From assembly GCF_902497875.1 (NCBI RefSeq), contig NZ_CABVHY010000016.1:104827-168826 (forward strand): DNA of 64,000 nucleotides. Direction: 5' to 3'. Origin of the DNA: Pseudomonas fluorescens. Its GTDB lineage: Bacteria; Pseudomonadota; Gammaproteobacteria; Pseudomonadales; Pseudomonadaceae. Under the pieces are notes generated by a model that was not told the DNA's origin, searched no databases, and was given only the letters and a program-made list of their open reading frames with translations. Positions within the stretch are counted from its first letter, which is position 1, and each line of letters opens with the position of its first letter. The position numbers and the translations under genes are program-made. This document shows, one piece after another, positions 36,364-45,213 of the stretch.

Positions 36364-39080
36364 TGAACCGCCAGACGACCGCCTCGACCTGCTGTTACTG
36401 CGGGGTCGGTTGCGGTGTGTTGATCGAGCATGATGGCGAGCAGATCCTCGGCGTCAGCGGCGACCCCACGCACCCGGCCAACTTCGGCAAATTGTGCAGC
36501 AAAGGTGCGAGCCTGCACCTGACCGGCGACCTCACGGCACGGGCGCTGTACCCGGAGCTACGGCTCGGCAAAGGCCTGGCCCGCAGTCGCACCGATTGGG
36601 ATACTGCGCTGGATCACGCGGTCAATGTATTTGCCGACACGATCGCCGAACACGGCCCGGACAGCGTGGCGTTCTACATTTCCGGGCAGCTGCTGACCGA
36701 GGACTATTACGCCTTCAACAAGCTGGCCCGGGCGCTGGTCGGCACCAACAACATCGACAGCAATTCACGCTTGTGCATGTCTTCGGCGGTGGTCGGCTAC
36801 AAACGCAGCCTCGGTGCCGATGCCCCGCCATGCAGCTATGAAGACCTGGAACTGAGCGATTGCGTGATGATCGTCGGCAGCAACATGGCCTACGCCCACC
36901 CGGTGCTGTTTCGTCGCCTGGAAGAGGCCAAAAGCCGCCGACCACAGATGAAAGTCATCGTCATCGATCCACGGCGCACCGATACCTGTGAGCTCGCGGA
37001 CCTGCATCTGGCGATTTTGCCCGGGACCGATGTCGCGCTGTTCCATGGGATTTTGCATCTGCTGCTGTGGGAAGACTGGATCGACCGTGACTTCATCAAG
37101 GCCCACACCGAAGGCCTGGCCGAGCTGAAAAACCTGGTCCGCGATTACACCCCACAGATGGTCGCGCAGCTATGCGGAATCAGCACCGAGCAACTGCAGC
37201 AATGCGCCGAGTGGATCGGTACCTCGCCCAGTTTCCTGTCGTTGTGGTGCATGGGGCTCAACCAGTCCACCGCCGGCAGCGCAAAAAACAGCGCGCTGAT
37301 CAACCTGCACCTGGCCACCGGGCAAATCGGCAAGCCGGGCGCCGGACCGTTCTCCCTGACCGGCCAGCCAAATGCCATGGGCGGTCGCGAAACCGGCAGC
37401 CTGTCGAACCTGCTGCCGGGCCACCGCGAAGCCGCCAACCCTGAGCACCGGGCCGAAGTCGCCAGCTACTGGGGAGTCGAGCAACTGCCGGAAAACCCCG
37501 GACTGACTGCCATCGAGCTGTTCGAACAAGTGGGTAACGGCAAGATCAAAGCCCTGTGGATCGCCTGCACCAACCCGGCACAGTCCCTGCCGGATCAGAA
37601 TGCAGTGCGCGAGGCGTTGCAGGCGTGCCCGTTCGTGGTGCTGCAGGAAGCCTTCCGTACCACTGAAACCGCGCCGTTCGCCGATTTGCTGCTGCCTGCT
37701 GCCAGCTGGGGCGAAAAGGAAGGCACAGTGACCAATTCGGAACGGCGTATTTCCCATGTCCGCCGCGCCATTGCCGCACCCGGCGAAGCGCGGGCGGACT
37801 GGGCCATCACCGTGGATTTCGCGCAACGCCTGGAACAACGTCTGCGCCCGGGACAATCCAGCCTGTTTGCTTTCAACGAACCGGCACAGGTCTTCGACGA
37901 ATACAAAGAGCTGACCCGCGACCGTGACCTCGACCTGTCCGGCATCAGCCACGCCCTGCTCGACCGGATCGGCCCGCAACAATGGCCCTTCCCCGGCGGC
38001 GCGCTTGAGGGAACGCCTCGTCTGTACGTTGACGGGGTTTTCCCGACCGCCAGCGGCCGTGCCCGGTTTGTTGCCGATCCTTACCGCGCGGCCAAAGAGC
38101 AGCGCGACGCGCGCTTTCCGCTAACCCTGATCACCGGTCGACTGCGCGACCAATGGCATGGCATGAGCCGCACCGGCACCGCGGCGCAGCTGTTCGGTCA
38201 CGTCAACGAAGCTGTATTGAGCCTGCACCCCGATGAATTGCGCCGGCACCGCCTGCAAGACGGTGATCTGGTCAGTCTCAAAAGCCGCCGCGGCGACCTG
38301 ATCGTCGCGGTCGGTAGCGATGACAGCGTCCGTCCTGGCCAAGCCTTCCTGCCGATGCACTGGGGCGACCGCTTCCTCAAGGGTGGCATCAATACCATCA
38401 CGCAACCGGCATTCGACCCGCTGTCGAAACAACCGGAACTCAAACACAGCGGCGTGCGCATCGAACCGGTGCAACTGCCCTGGCAGCTGTTTGCCTTGAT
38501 CGAAGGTAATGTGCAGGCGCATTTCGAAGCCCTGCGACCGCTCTGTGAGGCCTTTACTTACGTCAGCCTCAGCCTGACTGGCCGCGAGCGTCCGGCGCTG
38601 CTGATACGGGCTGCCAGCGCCGTCGCCCCCGACCCGCAGTTGCTCAGGGACATCGATCAACAGCTGGGGCTTAACGAAGGACCAGTACTGGCCTATGACG
38701 ACCCACGGCGCTCCATTGGCAAGCGAGTGCGGATCGAGAGCGGACGCATCACCGCCATCCGCCTGGCCGGTGAAACCCTCGCCCGGCATTGGCTGCAAAG
38801 CCTGTGGCTCGAGGGCACAGCCGACGAACAATTGCGCCGCTGGCTGCTGGCGCCGCTGAGCACCCCGCCGGGTAGCGCGACCAGCGACCCGTCCGCCAAT
38901 AAGACCTTATGCAACTGCAAAAACGTCAGCCAAAACGCAGTCTGCGCCGGTATCCGCCGCGGCCTGGATCTCAATGGCTTGAAACAAGAACTGGGCTGCG
39001 GCACTCAATGCGGCTCCTGCGTACCGGAAATCAAGCGTCTGTTGGCCGCTACTGCCCAACCGATAGCCGTCACTTCGTGA
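36363..39080 (+). CDS. Assimilatory nitrate reductase, catalytic subunit
   Basis: A 905-residue molybdopterin enzyme reducing nitrate to nitrite. The N terminus has the [4Fe-4S] motif CCYCGVGCGV with the fourth cysteine in GKLCSKGAS. The body has typical MGD-binding segments (SLWCMGLNQSTAGSAKN, NAMGGRETGSLSNLL). A C-terminal BFD-like [2Fe-2S] domain (LCNCKNVSQNAVCAG ... GTQCGSCVPEI) should receive electrons from a reductase partner. There is no Tat signal, so it is cytoplasmic. Known elsewhere as nasA or nasC, but the symbol is left empty to avoid confusion with the transporter. I see no separate flavoprotein subunit here. Confidence 0.94.
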   Translation: MNRQTTASTCCYCGVGCGVLIEHDGEQILGVSGDPTHPANFGKLCSKGASLHLTGDLTARALYPELRLGKGLARSRTDWDTALDHAVNVFADTIAEHGPDSVAFYISGQLLTEDYYAFNKLARALVGTNNIDSNSRLCMSSAVVGYKRSLGADAPPCSYEDLELSDCVMIVGSNMAYAHPVLFRRLEEAKSRRPQMKVIVIDPRRTDTCELADLHLAILPGTDVALFHGILHLLLWEDWIDRDFIKAHTEGLAELKNLVRDYTPQMVAQLCGISTEQLQQCAEWIGTSPSFLSLWCMGLNQSTAGSAKNSALINLHLATGQIGKPGAGPFSLTGQPNAMGGRETGSLSNLLPGHREAANPEHRAEVASYWGVEQLPENPGLTAIELFEQVGNGKIKALWIACTNPAQSLPDQNAVREALQACPFVVLQEAFRTTETAPFADLLLPAASWGEKEGTVTNSERRISHVRRAIAAPGEARADWAITVDFAQRLEQRLRPGQSSLFAFNEPAQVFDEYKELTRDRDLDLSGISHALLDRIGPQQWPFPGGALEGTPRLYVDGVFPTASGRARFVADPYRAAKEQRDARFPLTLITGRLRDQWHGMSRTGTAAQLFGHVNEAVLSLHPDELRRHRLQDGDLVSLKSRRGDLIVAVGSDDSVRPGQAFLPMHWGDRFLKGGINTITQPAFDPLSKQPELKHSGVRIEPVQLPWQLFALIEGNVQAHFEALRPLCEAFTYVSLSLTGRERPALLIRAASAVAPDPQLLRDIDQQLGLNEGPVLAYDDPRRSIGKRVRIESGRITAIRLAGETLARHWLQSLWLEGTADEQLRRWLLAPLSTPPGSATSDPSANKTLCNCKNVSQNAVCAGIRRGLDLNGLKQELGCGTQCGSCVPEIKRLLAATAQPIAVTS

Positions 39081-39090
39081 GGAATAGAAC

Positions 39091-39852
39091 ATGAGCGCAA
39101 AAGTCTGGCTGGTGGGCGCAGGTCCTGGCGATCCCGAATTGCTGACCCTCAAAGCGGTGCGCGCCCTGGGCGAAGCCGATGTGGTGCTGATCGATGATCT
39201 GGTCAACGAGGCCGTCCTGGCCCATTGCCCACAGGCACGCATCATTGCCGTCGGCAAACGCGGCGGCTGTCGCTCCACGCCGCAGGAGTTCATTCATCGG
39301 CTGATGCTGCGTTATGCCCGCCAAGGCAAGTGCGTGGTGCGACTCAAGGGCGGTGACCCGTGCATTTTCGGACGTGGCGGTGAAGAAGCGCAATGGCTCA
39401 GGACCCACGGGATTGCAGTCGAAATGGTCAATGGCATCACCGCCGGCCTGGCCGGAGCGACGCAATGCAATATCCCGCTGACGTTGCGTGGCATCAGCCG
39501 TGGCGTAACCCTGGTAACCGCCCACACTCAAGACGACAGTAGCCTGAACTGGCAGGCCCTGGCCCAGGGCGGTACGACGCTGGTGATCTACATGGGCGTG
39601 GCCAAGCTCAGCGAAATTCGCGAGCAACTGCTGGCTGGTGGAATGGCGGCGGATACGCCGGTGGCGATGATCGAAAACGCTTCGCTGCCGCATCAACGGG
39701 AATGTCGGAGCGATCTGACCGCCATGCAGGAAGATGCCCTCGCCTTCCAGTTGAAAAGCCCGGCTATCCTGGTAATCGGCGCGGTGGCAGCTTGTGAAGA
39801 CGTCAAAAAATCGCTGCCTGCGGCAGAGTGGTGCGTAGACGTGGCCCTGTAG
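39091..39852 (+). CDS. cobA: Uroporphyrinogen-III C-methyltransferase
   Basis: A 253-residue SAM-dependent methyltransferase that makes precorrin-2 from uroporphyrinogen III, the first step to siroheme. Family motifs are VWLVGAGPGDPELLTLKA at the N terminus and VRLKGGDPCIFGRGGEEA near residue 85. It lacks the CysG dehydrogenase/chelatase half. Its place at the end of the nitrite reductase operon fits supply of siroheme for NirB. GAGGAA lies upstream of the ATG. A REP array follows directly. Confidence 0.94.
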   Translation: MSAKVWLVGAGPGDPELLTLKAVRALGEADVVLIDDLVNEAVLAHCPQARIIAVGKRGGCRSTPQEFIHRLMLRYARQGKCVVRLKGGDPCIFGRGGEEAQWLRTHGIAVEMVNGITAGLAGATQCNIPLTLRGISRGVTLVTAHTQDDSSLNWQALAQGGTTLVIYMGVAKLSEIREQLLAGGMAADTPVAMIENASLPHQRECRSDLTAMQEDALAFQLKSPAILVIGAVAACEDVKKSLPAAEWCVDVAL

Positions 39853-40160
39853 GAACTGTCGAAAGCTGCGCCCCAACCACTGAAAAGATCGCAGGCTTCG
39901 CCAGCGCCTACACGGGATTTGCGGACACCCCGCCTAGCGTAGGAGCTGCCGCAGGCTGCGATCTTTTGATCCTGGCGCCAACCGCGACACCTCCATCGAC
40001 CACTGAAAAGATCGCAGGCTTCGCCAGCGCCTACACGGGATTTGCGGCACCCCCGCCACCGTAGGAGCTGCCGCAGGCTGCGATCTTTTGATCCTGGCGT
40101 CAGCCGCAATACCTCCATCGACCGCTGAAAAGATCGCAGGCTGTGGCTGCTCCTACGGGG
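39848..40160. repeat. REP array with 123-base tandem units
   Basis: After a single diverged copy at 39848-39871, a unit of about 123 bases repeats head to tail: 39881-40003, 40004-40125 and a partial third at 40126-40158. Each full unit contains an inverted copy (AAAAGATCGCAGGCTTCGCC) and a forward copy (GGAGCTGCCGCAGGCTGCGA) of the REP, then CCTGGCG and CCTCCATCGACC. This fills the space between the convergent cobA and oprF genes; no gene is present. Confidence 0.9.
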
Positions 40161-40194
40161 AAATGTGCGGATCAACCATCAAATCGCAGGCAAA

Positions 40195-40224
40195 GAAAAG
40201 CCCGGCCTAGGCCGGGCTTTTCAG
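40195..40224 (-). terminator. Intrinsic terminator of oprF
   Basis: A perfect hairpin, AAAAGCCCGGCCTAGGCCGGGCTTTT, lies 15 bases past the oprF stop. It has T runs in both directions, so it can stop oprF and any transcript arriving from the cobA side. Confidence 0.92.
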
Positions 40225-40237
40225 AGCAGCGAGCTAA

Positions 40238-41272
40238 TTACTTAGCGGCAGCTTCAACCTGCGCTTCTACGCGACGGTTTACAGCGCGGCCTGCGTCAGT
40301 TGCGTTGTCGGCAACTGGGCGGGTTTCGCCGTAGCCAACGGACTGAACGCGGGTCGATTCAACACCGTACTGGTTGGTCAGAACTTGCTTAACGGCGTTT
40401 GCACGACGCTCGGACAGTTTCTGGTTGTAAGCGTCAGGACCGACGGAGTCAGTGTGACCTTCAACAGTGGTGCTGGTCGATGGGTACTGTTTCATGAAGT
40501 CAGCGAGGTTTTTGATGTCGCCGTAGCTGTTAGGCTTGACTACCGACTTGTCGAAGTCGAATTTCACGTCCAGCTCAACACGAACAACTTCAGCAACTGC
40601 TGGGCAGCCATCAGCGTCAACAGTTACGTTGGCTGGGGTATCCGGGCACTTGTCGACGTTGTCGCACACGCCATCGTTGTCGCTGTCGGCACAGACTTCA
40701 GCAGGTGCTGGAGCTGGAGCTTCAGCAGGCTTGGAGCCGCCACCGAAGTTCACGCCGATACCGACGCTTGGAGCCCACTCGGTGTCGCCCTGGTCGATGT
40801 TGTACTGAGCTTCAACGCCAGCACGGGCGTAGAAGTTCTCGGTGAAGTACAGCTTGGCACCGCCGCCAACATTGGCGAAGGTGGAACGGTTACGACCGTT
40901 GCTGCCGTTCTGGTCGATGCTCTGATCCGAGAAACCGGCGGAGACGTAAGGACGGATCATGTCGCCTGGGTTGTTGAAGTGGTACAGAGCGTCCAGAGCG
41001 GTGTTCGCGCCCTTGATGTTCTGACCATCATTGCTACGTACGTTGTGCACTTCGTCGTAGCCCAGACGCAGTTCAACGTCGTCGGTCAGGAAGTAGCCAA
41101 CGGAACCGCCGAACAGGTTGCCGTCGTTCTTGAAGTTACGAGCGCTGTCGAACTGTTCCTTCTTAGCGAAGCCTTCGATTTCAACTGCGCCTTGGCCTTG
41201 TGCCAGAGCGCCGAACGAAGTGGCAGCAATAAGAGAACCAATGGCCAAGCCCAAGGTGTTTTTCAGTTTCAT
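40238..41272 (-). CDS. oprF: Major outer membrane porin OprF
   Basis: A 344-residue outer membrane protein. A signal peptide (MKLKNTLGLAIGSLIAATSF, cleavage near ALAQ) leads into an N-terminal eight-stranded barrel. A central calcium-type, cysteine-bearing repeat (CADSDNDGVCDNVDKCPDTP) follows, then a C-terminal OmpA-like peptidoglycan-binding domain (VEGHTDSVGPDAYNQKLSERRA). Ala-Pro repeats (EAPAPAPAEV) make the linker. It lies about 100 bases downstream of sigX on the same strand, and SigX is known to drive oprF in Pseudomonas. Confidence 0.97.
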   Translation of the reverse strand: MKLKNTLGLAIGSLIAATSFGALAQGQGAVEIEGFAKKEQFDSARNFKNDGNLFGGSVGYFLTDDVELRLGYDEVHNVRSNDGQNIKGANTALDALYHFNNPGDMIRPYVSAGFSDQSIDQNGSNGRNRSTFANVGGGAKLYFTENFYARAGVEAQYNIDQGDTEWAPSVGIGVNFGGGSKPAEAPAPAPAEVCADSDNDGVCDNVDKCPDTPANVTVDADGCPAVAEVVRVELDVKFDFDKSVVKPNSYGDIKNLADFMKQYPSTSTTVEGHTDSVGPDAYNQKLSERRANAVKQVLTNQYGVESTRVQSVGYGETRPVADNATDAGRAVNRRVEAQVEAAAK

Positions 41273-41379
41273 CCGTTAAATCCCCATCTGGTGATTGTGA
41301 AGCAGTCCCGCAAACCGGGGGACAACTCGGCGGCAAGTCTATCAGAACTTGCCTACACGTAAGAGATATTTGCGCTGAA

Positions 41380-41970
41380 CTAAGTTTCAGCAACGCCTGC
41401 AAATTTCTCACGCAATTTATCTAGAGCGCGTTTGTAACGCATTTTTGTAGCACTCAAACCCATATGCATTATGTCTGCGATCTCCTGAAATTCCAGCTCT
41501 GCGACAAATCGTAGCACCAGAATTTCCCGGTCGATCGGGTTCACATACACTAACCAGCGATCAAGTCCACCCTTTTCCTCAGGTTTCGGCATCTTATCAT
41601 CAGATGCTTCCTCGAGGGGGTCGAGACTCAAAGCGTCCATCAAGCGACGCTTGCGCCGTTCCTTCCGATACTGCGTGATGCACTCGTTGTACGTGATGCT
41701 ATATAGCCATGTCTTGAACTTCGATTTGCCCTCGAAGTTCTTCAGGCCATACAACACCTTCAGCATCACCTCCTGACAGACATCATCTGCATCACGATCG
41801 TTCCCTAAATATCGCGCACAAACATTGAATAAGGTTCTCTGGTAGCGCCGCATCAACTCTTCATAGGCGCGTGTTACGTGAAATAGCTCCGTGTGCGAGC
41901 GCGCAACCAACTCCTCATCAGAGAGCTCGCGGGGGTCGTAGCGCATGGATAGCGATTGGGCTTTATTCAA
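41380..41970 (-). CDS. sigX: ECF sigma factor SigX
   Basis: A 196-residue extracytoplasmic function sigma factor. Region 2 (YEELMRRYQRTLFNVCARYL, DADDVCQEVMLKVLYGLKNF) and region 4 (LVLRFVAELEFQEIADIMHMGLSATKMRYKRAL) are clear. The start is TTG at 41970, giving MNKAQSLSMRYDPRELSDEE as in other Pseudomonas SigX proteins; the first ATG would delete eight residues. In Pseudomonas it governs oprF, fatty acid synthesis and envelope functions. No anti-sigma factor gene is adjacent; the MscS-like cmpX upstream has been linked to its control. Confidence 0.95.
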   Translation of the reverse strand: MNKAQSLSMRYDPRELSDEELVARSHTELFHVTRAYEELMRRYQRTLFNVCARYLGNDRDADDVCQEVMLKVLYGLKNFEGKSKFKTWLYSITYNECITQYRKERRKRRLMDALSLDPLEEASDDKMPKPEEKGGLDRWLVYVNPIDREILVLRFVAELEFQEIADIMHMGLSATKMRYKRALDKLREKFAGVAET

Positions 41971-42061
41971 AACGAGTCAGTGCCGACAGTCAGGTCAATG
42001 TCCGCCGCAACCCGCGTTAGCGGGCATTTTGCGGCGGCATACATTAGCAGGGTTTGCCGGG

Positions 42062-42886
42062 TTAGCGGCTACTCACATGCTGTTCCAGCATGATCCGATT
42101 GGAGAGAGAGACTAGCTCACCCTCATCGGTCAGCAATGTGGTTTTAACCGTGCCGATCTCTTCGATCTGCCCTTCGACCTCGCCAACACGCACTTGTTGC
42201 CCAACCTGATACAACTCACGCACATAAATTCCCGCAAGAATCTGACCGGCTATTTCCCTGCTTCCCAACCCCATGGCCAAGGCAACTGCCAGACCAACGG
42301 TTATCAATACGATGACAATCACATGGTTGAGCAGGTCGGTTTTGACCTCCAACTGGCTGATCGCCACTGAAATACTGATGATAATCACCAGGCCCTGGGC
42401 GATACGTCCCAGGCCTGCGGCGTAATCCAGCCCTACGCCCTCTGCTGCGCCCCGCACCAGCCCATTGGCCAGTTGCGCCAGCAATACCCCTACCAGCAAC
42501 ACCAGCGCGGCACCGAAGACCTTCGGTAAATACAGCGCCAGCATATCGAGCGTAGCCGAAACTCTTTCCAAGCCAAGGGATTCTGCAGCAGAAACCAGAA
42601 AAATAAGCAAAACGAACCAATATACAATCTTGCCGATCAGGGTCGAGATCGGCACCTGCAGGCCCGCTCGGGACAGAAGCTTGGTCAAACCGGTACCGCC
42701 CATCAGGCGATCAAGGCCCAGTTTTGCCAGTAATTTGGAGAGCAAGGTGTCGAGCAGCTTGGCCACGACAAACCCCAACAGCAACACCACCAATGCGCCA
42801 AACAGGTTGGGGATGAAATTCGCTACCTTGGTCCACAATGCAGTCATCGCAGTGACGAGGCTCTGAGTCCAGAGATCAAGTTCCAT
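42062..42886 (-). CDS. cmpX: MscS-like small channel protein CmpX
   Basis: A 274-residue inner membrane protein with about five hydrophobic helices and a short MscS-type cytoplasmic part (VGQQVRVGEVEGQIEEIGTVKTTLLTDEGELVSLSNRIML). It lacks the large C-terminal domain of E. coli MscS. In Pseudomonas cmpX is the neighbour of sigX and affects SigX activity and envelope stress responses. I placed the start at ATG 42886; a TTG two codons upstream is nearer to the AAGG ribosome site and may be the true start. Confidence 0.9.
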   Translation of the reverse strand: MELDLWTQSLVTAMTALWTKVANFIPNLFGALVVLLLGFVVAKLLDTLLSKLLAKLGLDRLMGGTGLTKLLSRAGLQVPISTLIGKIVYWFVLLIFLVSAAESLGLERVSATLDMLALYLPKVFGAALVLLVGVLLAQLANGLVRGAAEGVGLDYAAGLGRIAQGLVIIISISVAISQLEVKTDLLNHVIVIVLITVGLAVALAMGLGSREIAGQILAGIYVRELYQVGQQVRVGEVEGQIEEIGTVKTTLLTDEGELVSLSNRIMLEQHVSSR

Positions 42887-42888
42887 AT

Positions 42889-43134
42889 TCAATCAGCCTT
42901 ATCAGCAGTGCGGGCAGTAGATTTACGACGGGAAACCGGTGAGACATGCGCCGAGCCGTTATTGAGGGCAATCATCAACGCGGGCAGCCAGTGCCCCAGC
43001 AAGGTGAACAGATCACCTGCACCTACCTGACGATTAGCGGTTTTCAATACGCGGCCCAGGCAGGCATCGTCGTCGCGGGTGGACGGCGTCGCCTGGAGCA
43101 TGTCACGCAAAGACTGTTCGAACGGATCGTGCAT
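42889..43134 (-). CDS. cfrX: Small protein CfrX
   Basis: An 81-residue protein beginning MHDPFEQSLRDMLQATPSTR with a hydrophobic stretch (LFTLLGHWLPALMIAL) and a basic tail. It corresponds by position and size to cfrX (also written crfX), the first gene of the cfrX-cmpX-sigX group in Pseudomonas. Its function is unknown. The ATG at 43134 has AGAGGTG upstream, better than the GTG two codons earlier. The cmpX start overlaps or abuts its stop. Confidence 0.82.
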   Translation of the reverse strand: MHDPFEQSLRDMLQATPSTRDDDACLGRVLKTANRQVGAGDLFTLLGHWLPALMIALNNGSAHVSPVSRRKSTARTADKAD

Positions 43135-43197
43135 ACGCACCTCTCGAGATGTCTGTGAAAGACGCGATGAAAATTCTTCGGGTCACATGGCAAACCA

Positions 43198-44193
43198 TCA
43201 GACCCAGCGCAAACGGCGGAATAACCACCACTGCCCCAGAGCCACCGAGATCATCATCAGGCAGGCTACGAGGAACCCGTAAGGACTCTCGGAGAAGGGA
43301 ATACCGCCGACATTTATACCCAGCAAACCGGTCAGGAAACTCATCGGCAGAAAGATCCCGGTGATGATGCCGAAGCGGTACATCGTGCGATTCATCCGCA
43401 CGCTCAAACGCCGGTCCTCGGCCTCCAGCACAAGCCCCACGCGCTCTCTGGTCAATTCCAGCTCTTCCAGATAGCGCGTCAGGCTGTTGTTCAATTCATT
43501 CCAGTAGTCGCCATCGTCTTCGACGAACCAGGGTAATTTGGTCCGCGTCAGCTGACCGAAAATATCCCGTTGCGGAGCCAGGAATCGTTTCAGCCCGGCT
43601 GCTCTGCGACGGATCTGCAAAACGGCGCCATGCTCCGGAGTATACCGTTCGTCGGTATCGAGCTTTTCTTCTTCCGCGTCGACGATTTCCGAGAGGTCGC
43701 TGACCAGATGCTGGACCTTGTTGGTCAGGTACTGGGCCATATAAAGGATCAGTTCCGAGGCGGTTTTCGGCCCTTTGCCTTCGCCGAGCTGCACCAGCAG
43801 CTCATCGGTGGCCCGCAGTGGCCGCAAACGCAGGGAAATCACCCGCTGGGCGGAACCGAAAATCCGTACCGAGACCATGTCTTCCGGTTCGGCCCCGGGA
43901 TTGAGGTTGATTCCGCGCAAAAACAGCAGCAGCTCGCTGTCCGGCAACGGCAGCAGCCGTGGCCGGGTATTTTCTTCAAGCAGCAGGTCGCAGCTGAATT
44001 CGCTCAGGCCGCTGTATTTACGCAGCCAGGTCTGGGTTTGCGGGTGACTGCGATCCCAATGCAGCCATAGACTCTCGCAGGGCTGCAGTTGCAGGTCATC
44101 CAGTTCAGTCCGGGCAATCGAACGCGCACCGCCTTTACCATCCAGCACCAGGGCGTGAACCAGCCCCCACTGCGCGTTTTCTTCCTCGAACAT
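43198..44193 (-). CDS. cmaX: CorA/ZntB-type divalent metal transporter CmaX
   Basis: A 331-residue CorA-superfamily channel. A large N-terminal cytoplasmic domain with charged helices leads to two C-terminal membrane helices. The loop after the first reads GLLGINVGGIP, so the signature is GIN rather than the GMN of magnesium CorA proteins, as seen in ZntB-like members. Position beside cfrX-cmpX-sigX-oprF matches cmaX of other pseudomonads. Whether it carries zinc, magnesium or another ion cannot be told from sequence. Confidence 0.85.
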   Translation of the reverse strand: MFEEENAQWGLVHALVLDGKGGARSIARTELDDLQLQPCESLWLHWDRSHPQTQTWLRKYSGLSEFSCDLLLEENTRPRLLPLPDSELLLFLRGINLNPGAEPEDMVSVRIFGSAQRVISLRLRPLRATDELLVQLGEGKGPKTASELILYMAQYLTNKVQHLVSDLSEIVDAEEEKLDTDERYTPEHGAVLQIRRRAAGLKRFLAPQRDIFGQLTRTKLPWFVEDDGDYWNELNNSLTRYLEELELTRERVGLVLEAEDRRLSVRMNRTMYRFGIITGIFLPMSFLTGLLGINVGGIPFSESPYGFLVACLMMISVALGQWWLFRRLRWV

Positions 44194-44220
44194 CCTTACC
44201 CCTTTGCTTTGTCGAACGCT

Positions 44221-44712
44221 TTATTCAGGCATCTTCAGCAGGCTTGGCGAAATGATCACGCCGTTATTGTCCGCATAGAGGTACTCGCCTGGACGAAAGG
44301 TCACGCCAGCAAAGGTCACGGCAATGTTGAGATCACCAATACCGCGCTTGTCAGTTTTCATCGGGTGGCTGGCCAGGGCCTGGACACCCAGGTCGGTTTG
44401 CGCGATGACGTCGACATCGCGGATGCAACCGTAGATCACCAGCCCTTCCCATCCGTTTTTGGCGGCTTTCTCGGCCAGCATGTCGCCCAGCAGCGCCCGG
44501 CGCAGCGAACCACCACCATCGACCACCAGTACCTTGCCGTTCCCTTTGAGTTCGACCTGCTCCTTGACCAGCGAGTTGTCTTCGAAGCACTTGATGGTCA
44601 CGATTTCGCCGCCGAAGGAATCACGACCGCCAAAATTGCTGAACATCGGTTCGACCACCTGCACCAGGTCCGGGTAGGCGTCGCACAGGTCGGGAGTGAG
44701 GTAATGGTTCAT
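44221..44712 (-). CDS. rraA: RraA family protein (RNase E inhibitor or HMG aldolase)
   Basis: A 163-residue protein of the RraA fold. Family features are MNHYLTPDLCDAYPDLVQVVEPMF, VLVVDGGGSLRRALLGDMLAE and VIYGCIRDVDVI. In enterics RraA inhibits RNase E; in pseudomonads members of this family act as 4-hydroxy-4-methyl-2-oxoglutarate/oxaloacetate aldolases, using the Asp and Arg of the GxxR-D motif seen here (GCIRDVD). Both roles remain possible. It was formerly labelled menG, which is wrong for an organism without menaquinone synthesis. Confidence 0.88.
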   Translation of the reverse strand: MNHYLTPDLCDAYPDLVQVVEPMFSNFGGRDSFGGEIVTIKCFEDNSLVKEQVELKGNGKVLVVDGGGSLRRALLGDMLAEKAAKNGWEGLVIYGCIRDVDVIAQTDLGVQALASHPMKTDKRGIGDLNIAVTFAGVTFRPGEYLYADNNGVIISPSLLKMPE

Positions 44713-44813
44713 CGAGAAACTCCTGTAAGGGAAAGCACACGATAGAAAGCGTCGAAAATCGCAGCGATTACGCTAATAAACGAATTCCGGCGCCGAATAT
44801 TCAAGGTTCGAGC

Positions 44814-45113
44814 CTAGACTTCAACACCTATGCGGTCACCATCATAGACCAGATTGAGCATATTCAAGCCCGGACAGGACGGCTGCAAGGCGCGCCCGCT
44901 GGGCAGTTCGAACGCCATCCCGTGCCGCGCGCAACGCAATACATTGTCCACCACCGTGCCAGCGGATAACGGCGCGCCTCGATGGGGACAGCGGTCTTCG
45001 AGCAACAATGGCTGATTATCCAGCACCAGCAAGAGCACGCTACGTCCCTCGACCTGGAAGGTCTGGCGGTAGCCTTCTAGCAGATTGCTCAGACGCTCAA
45101 GCGGCACGAACAT
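44814..45113 (-). CDS. Small Rieske [2Fe-2S] ferredoxin-like protein
   Basis: A 99-residue protein with a Rieske cluster motif: CPHRGAPLSAG and, 18 residues later, CARHGMAF. The whole protein is one Rieske domain without transport signal, so it is likely a cytoplasmic electron carrier. The partner enzyme is unknown. It lies in line with rraA and the downstream hydrolase gene, but gaps of about 100 bases on both sides weaken an operon claim. Confidence 0.82.
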   Translation of the reverse strand: MFVPLERLSNLLEGYRQTFQVEGRSVLLLVLDNQPLLLEDRCPHRGAPLSAGTVVDNVLRCARHGMAFELPSGRALQPSCPGLNMLNLVYDGDRIGVEV

Positions 45114-45213
45114 GAATGCTGACCCAGTAACCGAAAGTGACCAAAACAGCTCTATGCGTCATATCTTAGCCGTTAGTCGAGCAGAGCGAAACGCCCTTGT
45201 TAGAGCGTTCGGC

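Noticed and set aside
39848..40160. CRISPR-like array between cobA and oprF
   Set aside because: The repeats are palindromic REP doublets with a 123-base period and near-identical intervening sequence, not short repeats with unique spacers. No cas gene is present.
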